Source: Litorimonas sp039975855 (GTDB lineage: Bacteria > Pseudomonadota > Alphaproteobacteria > Caulobacterales > Maricaulaceae). Taken from it: a stretch of 64,000 nucleotides of DNA. Of this stretch, positions 25,205-34,694 are shown piece by piece. Below the pieces are notes generated by a model. The model worked only from the letters and a program-made list of their open reading frames with translations. It ran no database searches and was not told where the DNA came from. The stretch lies in assembly GCA_039975855.1 (NCBI GenBank), contig JBDWGH010000003.1:655032-719031 (forward strand), in the 5' to 3' direction. The stretch's first letter is position 1. Every line of letters begins with the position of its first letter. Both the position numbers and the translations under genes were made by a program.

Positions 25205-27259
25205 CACCCGGAACTTCGTTTTTGATTGCGCTCCGTTCGCATCAACGACCTTCATCTCGTAAAACCCTGGAGATGGCGGGACGAAACGATATCCATTGCG
25301 CGTCTTTGGGATAGGCGTCGAATCCACATAAACGCGCGTATCAGTTCCTTCGGCTTGAACGAGCAGATCTACAGCATCAGAGGTATCTTTAAACTTGGAG
25401 ACAAAAATATCGGTGTCTTGCAATGGGAATAAAATTACAGGCGCGGTTTCTTCTGCCGATTTCAAGCGCTCGGTCATCTCTGATCGTGCAACGAGTTGAG
25501 ACTTCGTTCTATTATCGGGAAGACCATCAGCAATTTTGAAAAGAAGCGGAGCCGCCGCCTCGCGACCTGTTACACCTGGTCTGGGACCGCCATCGGGTCG
25601 TCCCACCCAGACGACAATCACATACTCACCTGATATTCCAGCCGCCCAACTGTCTCTAAATCCGTATGAAGTTCCTGTTTTATATGCCACTTCAGGAATA
25701 TCTTTGCCCAAATGAGAAGGCATCACGCCTTTTGGTCGCGGCGAACTGGCCAAAACCCGCTTAAGTGTTCTGGCTGTATCAGGCTGCAGCAATTCGAATG
25801 ACGACACATCTTCTTCGTCAGTTTGTATCCATGACAAGGGAGCGGCCACTCCGTCATTTGCGATGGCGGTATATAACATTGCGAGATCGGTTGCACGTAA
25901 ACCCGTACCGCCCAAAGCCAGAGCTAATCCAGCCGTTGTATCATCTGTATCAGGTCCAGATTGTGATGTTCGCGCCCCTGCAGCTCGCAATGTGTCGTCT
26001 AATCTTCGTCCCCCAACATGATCCAAAACACCGACGGCGGGAATATTTAAGCTATGCTGCAGGGCCTGAGCCACAGTCACGTCCCCGTAATACCGACGAT
26101 CGAAATTCTCTGGTCTATAAGATCCGAACCGACTTGGCGCGTCCCGAAGTCTAGTTTCACTTCCTATCAATCCATCATCCATGCCAAGCCCATAGACAAA
26201 AGGTTTCAATGTTGACCCCGGCGACCGAATGGCCGCGGTCATATCGAGCCATCCCCCATCATGATCACGCCGTCCGATCGCGGCATGAGCCCGAACTTCG
26301 CGCGTTTTTGCATGAACGAGAATAGCAGAAGCATTTACGGCTTGGGGTTGCCGTTCAACATAATGGGCGAGATGCGCTTCAAGAGCCGTCTGTTGTTTTG
26401 GGTCTATCCAGCTCTGCACGGTTTCGCCTTCCGCGCTCAATTTCCTTGCCGATAACCAAGCCTGATTAGGAATTTTCTTTTTCTCTAATGGGATCGCCGC
26501 CATCTGTGCGCGTGATGCCGAGAGCTCATCAATTAGCCCTCCAGCCTCAAGCCGTTTTAGAATACGGCGCCGGCCCAGATTTGCCGCTTGAGCATGTCGA
26601 TCTGGACGGCGCGCCTCAGGAGCTTGAGGCAAAGCAATGAGAAGCGCGATCTCATTATCTGAAAGGTAACGCGGGGGTTTTCCAAAGTACATTCGGCTGG
26701 CGGCCTCTATGCCTTCGATATTACCACCATAACTAATACGGGTAAGATATTGTTCTAAAATTTCTTCTTTAGAAAAATGCAATTCGAAACGAAGCGCTTC
26801 AAAGCTCTCTATAACCTTCGACTTAAACGTTCTCGGGCGGGGCTTGTATTGCCTAATGAGCTGCATGGTCAGCGTTGATGCCCCTGACACCACTCGCCCT
26901 TCCGCTTTCCAACTACCTAGAGCCCGAATAATTGCGGCTCCATCGACCCCTGGGTGCGTGTAGAACCGTTTGTCTTCGATGAAGAGCAAGGCTTCGATAA
27001 AGGCCGGATCTATGTCACCAACATCAACCGCCATTCGCCAAGTGCCAGTCTCTACAGTCCGAACATTCAATACCGCTCCATGACGGTCCTTAAGAACAGG
27101 TGACGTTGATGACAAATCGGCCTTAGACACGGGTGATTGCGCCAACCACAGACACAACCCTGCAACAAAGAGCAGAAGCGTATAACCAATCCAGCGGCGC
27201 AGCTTAGAAGTCTCCGCTAGGCATAATTTGCAAAGTCTTATGTTCAGTCGTTGCGACAC
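25169..27259 (-). CDS. pbpC: Penicillin-binding protein 1C (bifunctional transglycosylase/transpeptidase)
   Basis: An inner-membrane peptidoglycan synthase of about 700 residues. Order: a membrane helix near the N-terminus (WIGYTLLLFVAGLCLWLA); the GT51 transglycosylase with EDKRFYTHPGVDG and GASTLTMQLIRQ; the transpeptidase with SPGSTLKPF (nucleophile Ser), SLN in LQHSLNIPA and KTGTSYGFRDSW; then a C-terminal BiPBP_C domain. It follows the alpha-2-macroglobulin gene, the classical pbpC-yfhM pairing. The start is uncertain: GTG at 27259 or TTG at 27283 lie inside the upstream gene. A CTG at 27202, right after that gene's stop and with GGAG upstream, would also fit. Confidence 0.93.
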   Translation of the reverse strand: MSQRLNIRLCKLCLAETSKLRRWIGYTLLLFVAGLCLWLAQSPVSKADLSSTSPVLKDRHGAVLNVRTVETGTWRMAVDVGDIDPAFIEALLFIEDKRFYTHPGVDGAAIIRALGSWKAEGRVVSGASTLTMQLIRQYKPRPRTFKSKVIESFEALRFELHFSKEEILEQYLTRISYGGNIEGIEAASRMYFGKPPRYLSDNEIALLIALPQAPEARRPDRHAQAANLGRRRILKRLEAGGLIDELSASRAQMAAIPLEKKKIPNQAWLSARKLSAEGETVQSWIDPKQQTALEAHLAHYVERQPQAVNASAILVHAKTREVRAHAAIGRRDHDGGWLDMTAAIRSPGSTLKPFVYGLGMDDGLIGSETRLRDAPSRFGSYRPENFDRRYYGDVTVAQALQHSLNIPAVGVLDHVGGRRLDDTLRAAGARTSQSGPDTDDTTAGLALALGGTGLRATDLAMLYTAIANDGVAAPLSWIQTDEEDVSSFELLQPDTARTLKRVLASSPRPKGVMPSHLGKDIPEVAYKTGTSYGFRDSWAAGISGEYVIVVWVGRPDGGPRPGVTGREAAAPLLFKIADGLPDNRTKSQLVARSEMTERLKSAEETAPVILFPLQDTDIFVSKFKDTSDAVDLLVQAEGTDTRVYVDSTPIPKTRNGYRFVPPSPGFYEMKVVDANGAQSKTKFRVLTLDDLSHPGL

Positions 27260-30200
27260 GAGCGGGTCGGTACATGTCCTCAATCACCGCACCAGGGAAT
27301 GTGAATGTCCCGGCCGTTACAGCGCGAACAATGTAGGCGGCGCGGAAGGTATTGTCATCGCGATCCCAACGCGTACGGCGATCAGATGCGATGTACCGAT
27401 CATCTCGCGCTTCCTGCATGTCAAAATCGGACAGGTTTTTTAGGAAGGAGAAACGTCCTTCAGAGTTTGTGTCCGCATCGGTTAGGAGAGTCTCAATTTC
27501 AAACCCCGCCGGAAGTAAATCCGCCAATACGACCATTTTATCGGCCCTGAATTTGGCTTTTGCCTCAATGTAGACAATGGCTCTATCCCCTTTCTTCATT
27601 GCCTCGCCCGACAAAACATCGCCCGAAAGAGAATAGAGAGATTTGCTGATCGAAAAGCCTGCGGCCAAGGTTTCAGGAGACTGTATTGGCGTAGAAGTCA
27701 CGTCTAAGGTCAGGTAAGCCCGAGACTGACTGGTGTTTGTCACAGACATGTTATCGTTCAGAGCAGATCCTAAAAATGCAACCGAGTTGTTTGATAAGGT
27801 CAAACCTTTTGCGGATGCAGAAATGGTCTCTTGGCTTGTTCCCAAATTAGCCATGGCGCGAACGATATAGCTTTTCTCCTGGGTAGACGTAGCTTCTGCT
27901 TCTAAGCCAGACAGAGTAATGAGGATCTTCTCTCTAATGTCGTCTTTTAGAGTTTGACCACCAATAGCTAAGAGCGCAGCCGCGTCCCTTTCAGGAGAAC
28001 TGTAATAATTATACTTCCGTTCATCACCAATGCGGTCGTAAGCACGGTTATAATTTACTGACGCCCTGGCCTCATCTCCTATGCGCGCTAACGCAGCGCC
28101 AAGATATGACAGTGATATTGGATCGGATAATTTGTCGCCAAAGGCTTTATCGAGATAGCGAATGCCAGAGGCATCCGGCTTATCGGCCAAAGCCAATACA
28201 TAGTGCGCATAGGCCGCACGTTCTGCACGTTGGAGCTCAGCCGCTTTTCGAGTGTCCGCGTTGGGAAAGCTAAGATTAAGAGAAGAATAGTCCTCCATAC
28301 GTGAGAGCATACGCGCCGTGTTTAATGCTGAGGTCAAGCTTTGGCTCGAAACATCAAACCCCTTCTCATTGGCCTCTACTAAAAACTCGGCAACATAAAG
28401 CTGGAGCCATGGCGACAGGTTACCGTCCCCTTCCCGCCATAGGCCAAATTCCCCGGTCACGCTTTGACGAGATCCGACCTTTTCAATCGCATCGTGAATG
28501 CGCATCCGAAGATCTGCGGCGGACGTGTCCCGCAAACCGCCCAATTCACCGACATAAAGGAGCGGCATGGCTTTACTCACGGTCTGTTCCGTACATCCGT
28601 AAGGATAACGATTTAAGGATGCGAGGTATGGCGTGACCGATAAGCCAGGCAATCTGGATACACTTAGATTTATGTCCGCGCCCTTCTGACTATAACCGTC
28701 CAAAATAGATGTGTTCAGAGCATAACTTTCGCCTGGCTCTAACGTCTCAATCTGTCGACGTGTAACGGGACGATAGGGCGAACGCACTTGAATAGGGTAA
28801 GTTGAATTGACCGAATAATCTTGCGGACCCGAAATCTTGGTCGACAACTCATAAATACCAATATCCAACGCCCTAATCTGCAGTCCGGTTTGATCACGTG
28901 TGCCCGGTAATAAATCGAAAGCAGATTGGGTCGCTTTTATTAAGCCTTCACCGGCAGCAGCAGCGCGATAAGTGCCCGGTGCCCCGTCAATGTTGTCCAA
29001 TGACAGTGTCGCAACGGCTTGGTCCCCTGGCGCAAGAAACCTTGGCAGGGCCAAGTTTGCCGGGACTGCGTCTCTAACTTTTATCGATTGTGATACGCTA
29101 CCTATGGCGGCCTTAGTCCAAGCGGTGGCCATGATGCGCAGCTCGCCATTGAAATCAGGAAGCGCGAGCGAGACAGTTGCTTTACCGTTGCGCACATCAA
29201 CCGGCCCCTCAAAAAGAGCAACGGTTTTTGTCGGTACGACTGACAGCCCTGCCCCGCCAATTGAATCGCCTCCACTTCGGGTTTTTCCGTCCGCCGCATA
29301 TGGATTTAGCATGCGACTGTAATCGTCATGAATGTCTAGGGCGAAAGCCTTTTTCGAAAAGAAAGCCGCAGGCGCATCCGGTGAATCAAAATCTGTTAGC
29401 GCCAATATACCCTCATCAACAGCAGCGAGACTGACCCAAGCTTTTTTGACGTTCGGAGCGCCTGAGAGGACAACTGGAATTTCCAAGGTTGTTCGGGGTT
29501 GAACGCGGTCAGGAATGTCGAAGGAGACATCCAACGTCTGAGAAGAACGATCCAGGCCTATATGAGTCAAGCCCACGGCCCGTTTTACGCCTTGGCGCTT
29601 TTTTTCATCCAACGGGGTATAAAGCGTGACCATCGCATATACATCGTGTCCCCAATTTTTGTCATAAGGAATACGAACAGAAGATGCGCCTTCAGGGATT
29701 TCGACAGTGCGAATGGAACGAACGGTATGATCCGCTATCACAATATCCCCACGTCCCGAGTAGGGAGATTTAAGGTTTAGTGTCATGGCGCCGCCCGGTT
29801 GGGTCGGCAGATCCGTAGCTCCAACAATGATACGGTCGGGTGCATCGCTATCGCTATCACCCCAATTTGACCAACCTACACCGAAACGGAAAGAAGCTGT
29901 TTCACCATTCTTCGTTTTAACGTCGAGGCGGTAACGCCCCCAATCCAAAGCCTGAGACCAAATTGCAGGCGCGTCGGCGCCTATTGTTAGGGTTCCATCT
30001 GAAATAAAGAAGTCAGTTGTCCGGTTTCGATACTGCCAACGGTTGCGATAGCGGTACCAGCTATAGTCCCTGTCTTCACGGTTCAGCGTCCATGTGACTT
30101 CGGATTCTACCCGGTCCCCAGCGGAAGACAATGAAACCAATTCAATTGGCGCTGGCTTCCGTCTTTCCGCTCGTGCACCAAATGTAGATTTAAAACCTAC

Positions 30201-32129
30201 ATATTCGGAATTATCTCGCACAGGAATAAAGACGTTCTCACGTACATAACGTCCACCAGGTTCCGCAACACCGGCGATGAACGACGCGCGCAACGGGAAA
30301 GAAGACGTTGTATCAGATTTATCAAGACGAAGTTTTGCGACGCCCTGACCGTCATCATCCGTCATCGGAACTGTCACATCGACATATCGCTCTCGAAATG
30401 ACTCGGTGACGTCTCCAAAACGATAGGCTTTGAAGTCGGGGAACGGATTTGGGTCTCGTTGAACCCGTAGCTCAGCTTCCGTCTCAAGATTGGAGCCCGG
30501 CGCGCCATAATAAAATTGAGCATCGAGAGTGAGGTTTCTGGTTTCTCCAGCGGCGAGAACGGGTTGGTCCTCGGGTTTTAAAGATAGCTTCAAGCGTTGA
30601 GGAACGAAATCCTCGACGGATACTGTTTTAACGATTGCTGTATCGGTACCTTCGACGCCTATTTCTAGTGACCAGCTGCCGCGAGAAGCCTGCGCCGGCA
30701 GGTCAATCGTTTCGACATATCCACCAAATTTGTCATCAGAGAGGGTACGTTTTTCTTCCTCTGTTCCATCAGGACGAAGAACTCTAAGTGTCAGATTTCG
30801 GCCTTCAATTGCCACCGCGTTACTATCTCGCAGCAGTGTCGTCAGACGTATCGATTGACCGGGTCGGTAGATGCCGCGATCTGTAAAGGCGTAAAGGTCG
30901 AAAGGCCCAAATACGCTGCGCCCCTGAACATCCATTGTGGACAGATCGAGCGGGGCGCGAGACATGTCCAAAACGGCGTAATCGCCATCAGCTCCATAAG
31001 CCATAATCATTCTAGGCGATAAAGGCCCCGTTCCGGACAATAGAGCTTTTCCAAAGACAGCACGCCCTTGGCTGTCTGTAATAACTTCAGCCAGCTTTTC
31101 ATTGTTGGAGGCTATCAGATCCAATCTGACGCCCGCTTTCAATGTAGCTGACTTGATTGAACGAACAGAAATATGAAGTACGTCAGATCCTTCATATGTG
31201 CTGAGTGCTAAATCTGTCGAAATCAGCCACCGCATCGCTTTGGCACGGCGGTATTCTGGCTCGCCCTCAACAATATGTTCGGCGATCAATATGTAAGCGC
31301 CAAGACCTTTATCGCCAATCTTTTCCTGTAGATCGAAAGCTGTCTCAACGACTTCATTTCGGTTGGGAGTAATATCAAGGTCCCCTGACCAAACTTCTGT
31401 TCGGCGGGAATTCGCATCATAAGTGCTCACATAATCATCCGCCGTACCGCTATCCCCGCTGTCTGGAGAGTGTTGAGACAAAATACGGTCGTTAACACGG
31501 AAGAGTTTCAGAGAAAGTTTGTCTACATTGACAGTCTTTAGAGTAAGGCGGGCTCCCTTAGTCTCTGGCAAAATAATGCCATCCCCTGCGAAACCAACGA
31601 AAGACGGTTTGTCTTCGAAAGTGACTGTGAGCATTTCTGTTCGCGACAAAGTTTGTCCAGTGTCCGCAGTTAAACCCTTTAATATCTCAACTTCATAACT
31701 ACGGCCGTAATCTAACCCCAGTAGGCAAAGGCGAGGGCCACGCGCATCGATCGAGAAAGGTGTTTCAGGCGAAATTCGTACAAATGGCTTGAGCGCTGAC
31801 TCCTTTGCCTCATCAAAGGAGGAATTAAACTCCATACAGGCTTGCATATCTCCCGAGCTGTCCTGAGTTTGCAGTGAGACATAGCGAAGGGGTTCGGGGG
31901 TCGTCAGTTTAGCATCGCCGGCATCTACAGTTTCAGAGCCAGTCGCATCTTCTTTAGGTTCCCTGACGGCTGTTACGGGGGTGTCTACTCGTATGTTTGT
32001 TAAAACTGGACTTTCGGAGTTGTCATAGACTTTAGAAGACGTGGTGGATGGGAAGAGATGATACCCTAAGACGCCTGCAAGAATAAAAAATGAAATGCCA
32101 ATCAGACACTTTATTACTGTAGAATTCAT
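27204..32129 (-). CDS. Bacterial alpha-2-macroglobulin (YfhM-like) with thioester
   Basis: This giant 1641-residue periplasmic protease trap is close in length to E. coli YfhM. It begins with an N-terminal membrane helix (LIGISFFILAGVLGYHLF) and no lipobox, so it is probably tethered to the inner membrane rather than lipidated. Macroglobulin domains follow (for example GIYRPGQSIRLTTLLRD, typical MG3/MG4). The thioester motif CTEQ (YPYGCTEQTV) lies about 460 residues from the C-terminus, inside an alpha-toroid with a helical-repeat look. It protects the envelope from foreign proteases, in partnership with the repair synthase PBP1C encoded next. The stop lies inside the possible pbpC start region. 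Confidence 0.95.
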   Translation of the reverse strand: MNSTVIKCLIGISFFILAGVLGYHLFPSTTSSKVYDNSESPVLTNIRVDTPVTAVREPKEDATGSETVDAGDAKLTTPEPLRYVSLQTQDSSGDMQACMEFNSSFDEAKESALKPFVRISPETPFSIDARGPRLCLLGLDYGRSYEVEILKGLTADTGQTLSRTEMLTVTFEDKPSFVGFAGDGIILPETKGARLTLKTVNVDKLSLKLFRVNDRILSQHSPDSGDSGTADDYVSTYDANSRRTEVWSGDLDITPNRNEVVETAFDLQEKIGDKGLGAYILIAEHIVEGEPEYRRAKAMRWLISTDLALSTYEGSDVLHISVRSIKSATLKAGVRLDLIASNNEKLAEVITDSQGRAVFGKALLSGTGPLSPRMIMAYGADGDYAVLDMSRAPLDLSTMDVQGRSVFGPFDLYAFTDRGIYRPGQSIRLTTLLRDSNAVAIEGRNLTLRVLRPDGTEEEKRTLSDDKFGGYVETIDLPAQASRGSWSLEIGVEGTDTAIVKTVSVEDFVPQRLKLSLKPEDQPVLAAGETRNLTLDAQFYYGAPGSNLETEAELRVQRDPNPFPDFKAYRFGDVTESFRERYVDVTVPMTDDDGQGVAKLRLDKSDTTSSFPLRASFIAGVAEPGGRYVRENVFIPVRDNSEYVGFKSTFGARAERRKPAPIELVSLSSAGDRVESEVTWTLNREDRDYSWYRYRNRWQYRNRTTDFFISDGTLTIGADAPAIWSQALDWGRYRLDVKTKNGETASFRFGVGWSNWGDSDSDAPDRIIVGATDLPTQPGGAMTLNLKSPYSGRGDIVIADHTVRSIRTVEIPEGASSVRIPYDKNWGHDVYAMVTLYTPLDEKKRQGVKRAVGLTHIGLDRSSQTLDVSFDIPDRVQPRTTLEIPVVLSGAPNVKKAWVSLAAVDEGILALTDFDSPDAPAAFFSKKAFALDIHDDYSRMLNPYAADGKTRSGGDSIGGAGLSVVPTKTVALFEGPVDVRNGKATVSLALPDFNGELRIMATAWTKAAIGSVSQSIKVRDAVPANLALPRFLAPGDQAVATLSLDNIDGAPGTYRAAAAGEGLIKATQSAFDLLPGTRDQTGLQIRALDIGIYELSTKISGPQDYSVNSTYPIQVRSPYRPVTRRQIETLEPGESYALNTSILDGYSQKGADINLSVSRLPGLSVTPYLASLNRYPYGCTEQTVSKAMPLLYVGELGGLRDTSAADLRMRIHDAIEKVGSRQSVTGEFGLWREGDGNLSPWLQLYVAEFLVEANEKGFDVSSQSLTSALNTARMLSRMEDYSSLNLSFPNADTRKAAELQRAERAAYAHYVLALADKPDASGIRYLDKAFGDKLSDPISLSYLGAALARIGDEARASVNYNRAYDRIGDERKYNYYSSPERDAAALLAIGGQTLKDDIREKILITLSGLEAEATSTQEKSYIVRAMANLGTSQETISASAKGLTLSNNSVAFLGSALNDNMSVTNTSQSRAYLTLDVTSTPIQSPETLAAGFSISKSLYSLSGDVLSGEAMKKGDRAIVYIEAKAKFRADKMVVLADLLPAGFEIETLLTDADTNSEGRFSFLKNLSDFDMQEARDDRYIASDRRTRWDRDDNTFRAAYIVRAVTAGTFTFPGAVIEDMYRPARVATTEHKTLQIMPSGDF

Positions 32130-32277
32130 TTCGACCCCGCTTCGCTATCACTGCTGCACAGCTATATCTGATTCGTGACGGGATTGCGGCTAACTTGAGT
32201 TTTCATCGTGTTGATTGCGTGTCGAGAAAACCCCTGTTTTCTTAAACTATCTGTTCACCGTATAATTTTATCTGACG

Positions 32278-32306
32278 TTGACCTTGTTTCCTCACATCCT
32301 TGAAAT
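32278..32306 (+). promoter_or_regulatory. Possible sigma-70 promoter for the secreted-protein gene
   Basis: TTGACC and TGAAAT are separated by 17 bases, about 63 bases before the ATG at 32369. The leader contains a short CCGGG...CCCGG hairpin around 32332-32348. The match is fair for a housekeeping promoter, but the -10 box is weak. Confidence 0.35.
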
Positions 32307-32368
32307 ATCAACGAAGTATAACATCCCTAACCGGGAGGATGACCCGGGCTAACTTTGGGAACTATAAA

Positions 32369-33250
32369 ATGTCTTTAAAAAAACTTGCTCTAGTGGGCGG
32401 CATGACTGCTTCACTCATGGCCGGTACGGCGTATGCGTCCGTGATCGACCGTCCTTTCTTCCAAGTCTTGGGAGTTGTTGTTGTTTATGGTGCTGATGGA
32501 AACACAGCAACATCTAACGCACCTGTCGTATCTGACTTCGTTTTGCTTACAACTGGCTCTAATAACGCCGGTGCTGACCTTATTGGCGGAACAGCTCAGG
32601 ATACATTCACTGTATTGACAGGATCACTCTCACCTATCGTTGCTGGCGAAGCTGGAAGCGCTACCTTTACTGATCCGATCACAGGTGCGGTAACGGCAAC
32701 TGGATTTGCTGACGATGGAACTACAGCTGGCGTCCTCGATGCTGGTGACTCTCTATCCGCTTTCGAGATTGACGGTTCAACAGACGTTGATGGATTGGTC
32801 AATCAGCACAGAAGTAGCTTCTACGTTGCTTCAAACGCTGCGTTCGACATCTATGCTACGGCAGACAACCTTTCTGGAACAGGCGACTTTGATCCTTCAG
32901 TCCCTGCCAACAACATTGGATATGAAGATATCTCTTTGAGCATGGAAGTTAAGTTGTCACCAGACGCTGGAGACACAGATACATTTTGGGGTTCAAACAA
33001 CCAAAGCCCAGGCGCTGTTGAAGCAGCATTTGCTGCAGGCGAAGGCCTCGACGCTCTGAGAGCTGACCTCGTAAATGGTGTTAAAGTATTTGACGGAACT
33101 GCTCGTACAGCGGCTTCCCCAGGTAGCTTGACTGACCAGTCTGTCCGTTTTGACAACACATACTCATTCGGTGACGGAACTGGATACGACCTCTCTATGG
33201 GTGCTGGTAGCCTCACAGCAGACGTCACTTACACAATCTTCGTCCCATAG
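32369..33250 (+). CDS. Secreted protein of unknown family, paralogue of the protein at 41676-42521
   Basis: I recognise no named family. The protein of about 293 residues has a clear signal peptide cut after AYA (residue 23). The mature part is acidic and rich in Gly, Ala, Thr, Ser and Asp with no Cys, suggesting a beta-rich extracellular or surface protein. It shares landmarks in the same order with the gene at 41676: (F/W)-rich start after ASxxD, LDAGDSxxAF, SFYVASNAAFDIYA, and a C-terminal strand YDLSMGAGSLTADVTYTI. The alternating hydrophobic C-terminus could be an assembly strand. ATG 32369 begins the signal peptide; the frame is open back to 32300. It stands alone between a promoter and a terminator. 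Its relative sits behind a pilus-chaperone-like gene. Confidence 0.8.
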   Translation: MSLKKLALVGGMTASLMAGTAYASVIDRPFFQVLGVVVVYGADGNTATSNAPVVSDFVLLTTGSNNAGADLIGGTAQDTFTVLTGSLSPIVAGEAGSATFTDPITGAVTATGFADDGTTAGVLDAGDSLSAFEIDGSTDVDGLVNQHRSSFYVASNAAFDIYATADNLSGTGDFDPSVPANNIGYEDISLSMEVKLSPDAGDTDTFWGSNNQSPGAVEAAFAAGEGLDALRADLVNGVKVFDGTARTAASPGSLTDQSVRFDNTYSFGDGTGYDLSMGAGSLTADVTYTIFVP

Positions 33251-33296
33251 GACGGAAATAGACAAAGCGTCTCACGCACGCTTTTTCCAAAGGATA

Positions 33297-33327
33297 GGTC
33301 ACGTCTTCGGACGTGGCCTTTTCTTTT
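33297..33327 (+). terminator. Rho-independent terminator with UUCG loop
   Basis: A 9-bp stem (GGTCACGTC / GACGTGGCC, one G-T pair) closes a TTCG tetraloop and is followed by TTTTCTTTT. It ends the secreted-protein gene 47 bases after its stop. Confidence 0.85.
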
Positions 33328-33347
33328 GTCTGTTTTTTATTGGAAAC

Positions 33348-33734
33348 TTAAGAGGAACGTAGGCGGCGCATGTCGTCCTGATACTCCCACCGGACGATCT
33401 CGCTTAAAACTCTTTCGATGCGTTGTTCCAAATTTTGCACAGCAACTTCGCGAGCGCCGGGACGTCGATCATCCCCAATTAAACCTTCAGCAGTTTCGCA
33501 CGCCTCTGCCAAACCCATTGCGCCAACGGCTCTCGCCGATCCTTTTAGGGAATGCGTGACGTTGGACCACATGTCGTCATCGGCATCAGCCGCGAGACCC
33601 CGACCCCACATCTCAACCTGATTGCGAAACAACCCAAAGACTTCTCGCGTGAGATCAGCATCTCCACCAACGTATTTATTGAGGTGGTCAAAATCGATTT
33701 CTCGTGAATCAGTCATAGGGTCGATACTAGACAT
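33348..33734 (-). CDS. Histidine phosphotransfer (Hpt) domain protein
   Basis: This small protein of about 128 residues is a single Hpt four-helix bundle. The phosphoacceptor His61 is in VTHSLKGSARAVGA, the standard Hpt signature, followed by helices rich in Glu/Ala. It probably relays phosphate between a hybrid kinase and a response regulator. No kinase or regulator is encoded nearby, so its partners are unknown. It is unlike the dimeric ChpT fold. Starts at 33734 or 33716 (MTDSREIDF) are both possible. It faces the CPBP gene divergently, 27 bases apart. Confidence 0.85.
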   Translation of the reverse strand: MSSIDPMTDSREIDFDHLNKYVGGDADLTREVFGLFRNQVEMWGRGLAADADDDMWSNVTHSLKGSARAVGAMGLAEACETAEGLIGDDRRPGAREVAVQNLEQRIERVLSEIVRWEYQDDMRRLRSS

Positions 33735-33761
33735 CCCACGCGCATATGTTAGCGCTTTCTT

Positions 33762-34694
33762 ATGTCATATTTTGAACAAACAAAACTCGGTGAATCCCGG
33801 TGGTGGTCCTGGTTCATCGTCATTGTCCTCACCGTATTCGGGTGGTTCTTTTTTAGTCTCATGCTCTCTTATCCTTTGAGCATTGTCGCCGAAAACGCAG
33901 GCGTGAACCTTTATGAAGGCGCTACTTCTTCAGCAGAGATCGAGCGTGATCCGATTTTACAGCTGATGGGTGCCTCACCTCTCGCCTATGCTCTTTTCTT
34001 GTTGACCTTTCCTGCGGCCCTGACCGGGCTCTATTTTGGCCAAAAATTTATTCACACGCGTTCACTTGCTTCACTTCACACTGCAGCTTCAAAATTTCGC
34101 TGGTTGCGCGTGTTTCAGGGGTTTTTCCTGACATGGATTGTGCTGGGAGCTTTCGCAGTTAGCGCAGAAGCCTTTGGGTTAATTGACGTTCAATTTGTAT
34201 TCGGAGGGGGTAAGTTCTGGATATATGCTTTGGTGTCTCTGCTGTTTATTCCTCTTCAATCCGCAACGGAAGAAATTGCTTTCAGGGGTTATTTCAACCA
34301 AGGCCTTACCCATCTCTTCAAATCGAAATGGATCGCATTCGCGATAACATCTTTAGCGTTTATGGCTCTGCATTTATCCAACCCCGAAGCCTTAGAGGGG
34401 TCGGCGTCTGGAACGCTCCCTATTGTTATGAGCGGCTACTTCTTTTTCGGCTTCGCAATGTGTCTGATTGTCTGGATTGATGATGGTCTCGAAACGGCCA
34501 TAGGCATTCACGCCGGAAACAACTGTTTTGCTGCGATCATCATGAATTATGAAAACTCGGTTTTACCAACCCCATCGGTATTCTTGACGGGGACTGATCC
34601 CGTGAAGGATTCAATTTCAACAGTTTTAGTGCTAGCAACCCTAGTTGCTATTATCTGGTTCTGGCGGAGAGGTTCAAAGTCTCGCGCCCTTTAG
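33762..34694 (+). CDS. CPBP-family intramembrane glutamic endopeptidase
   Basis: This 310-residue membrane protein has about seven hydrophobic segments. The Abi/CPBP motifs are all present: Glu170-Glu171 with Arg175 in ATEEIAFRGYF, His204 in MALHLSN, and His250 with Asn254 in IHAGNN. The family includes prenyl-protein proteases (Rce1) and bacteriocin-immunity or abortive-infection proteins, but a substrate cannot be given here. No bacteriocin gene is adjacent. Its 3' end overlaps a small convergent gene by 44 bases. Confidence 0.9.
   Translation: MSYFEQTKLGESRWWSWFIVIVLTVFGWFFFSLMLSYPLSIVAENAGVNLYEGATSSAEIERDPILQLMGASPLAYALFLLTFPAALTGLYFGQKFIHTRSLASLHTAASKFRWLRVFQGFFLTWIVLGAFAVSAEAFGLIDVQFVFGGGKFWIYALVSLLFIPLQSATEEIAFRGYFNQGLTHLFKSKWIAFAITSLAFMALHLSNPEALEGSASGTLPIVMSGYFFFGFAMCLIVWIDDGLETAIGIHAGNNCFAAIIMNYENSVLPTPSVFLTGTDPVKDSISTVLVLATLVAIIWFWRRGSKSRAL

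Noticed and set aside
33762..34694. CPBP protease as part of an abortive-infection or bacteriocin system
   Set aside because: The family name allows it, but no partner toxin, bacteriocin or phage-defence gene is adjacent.
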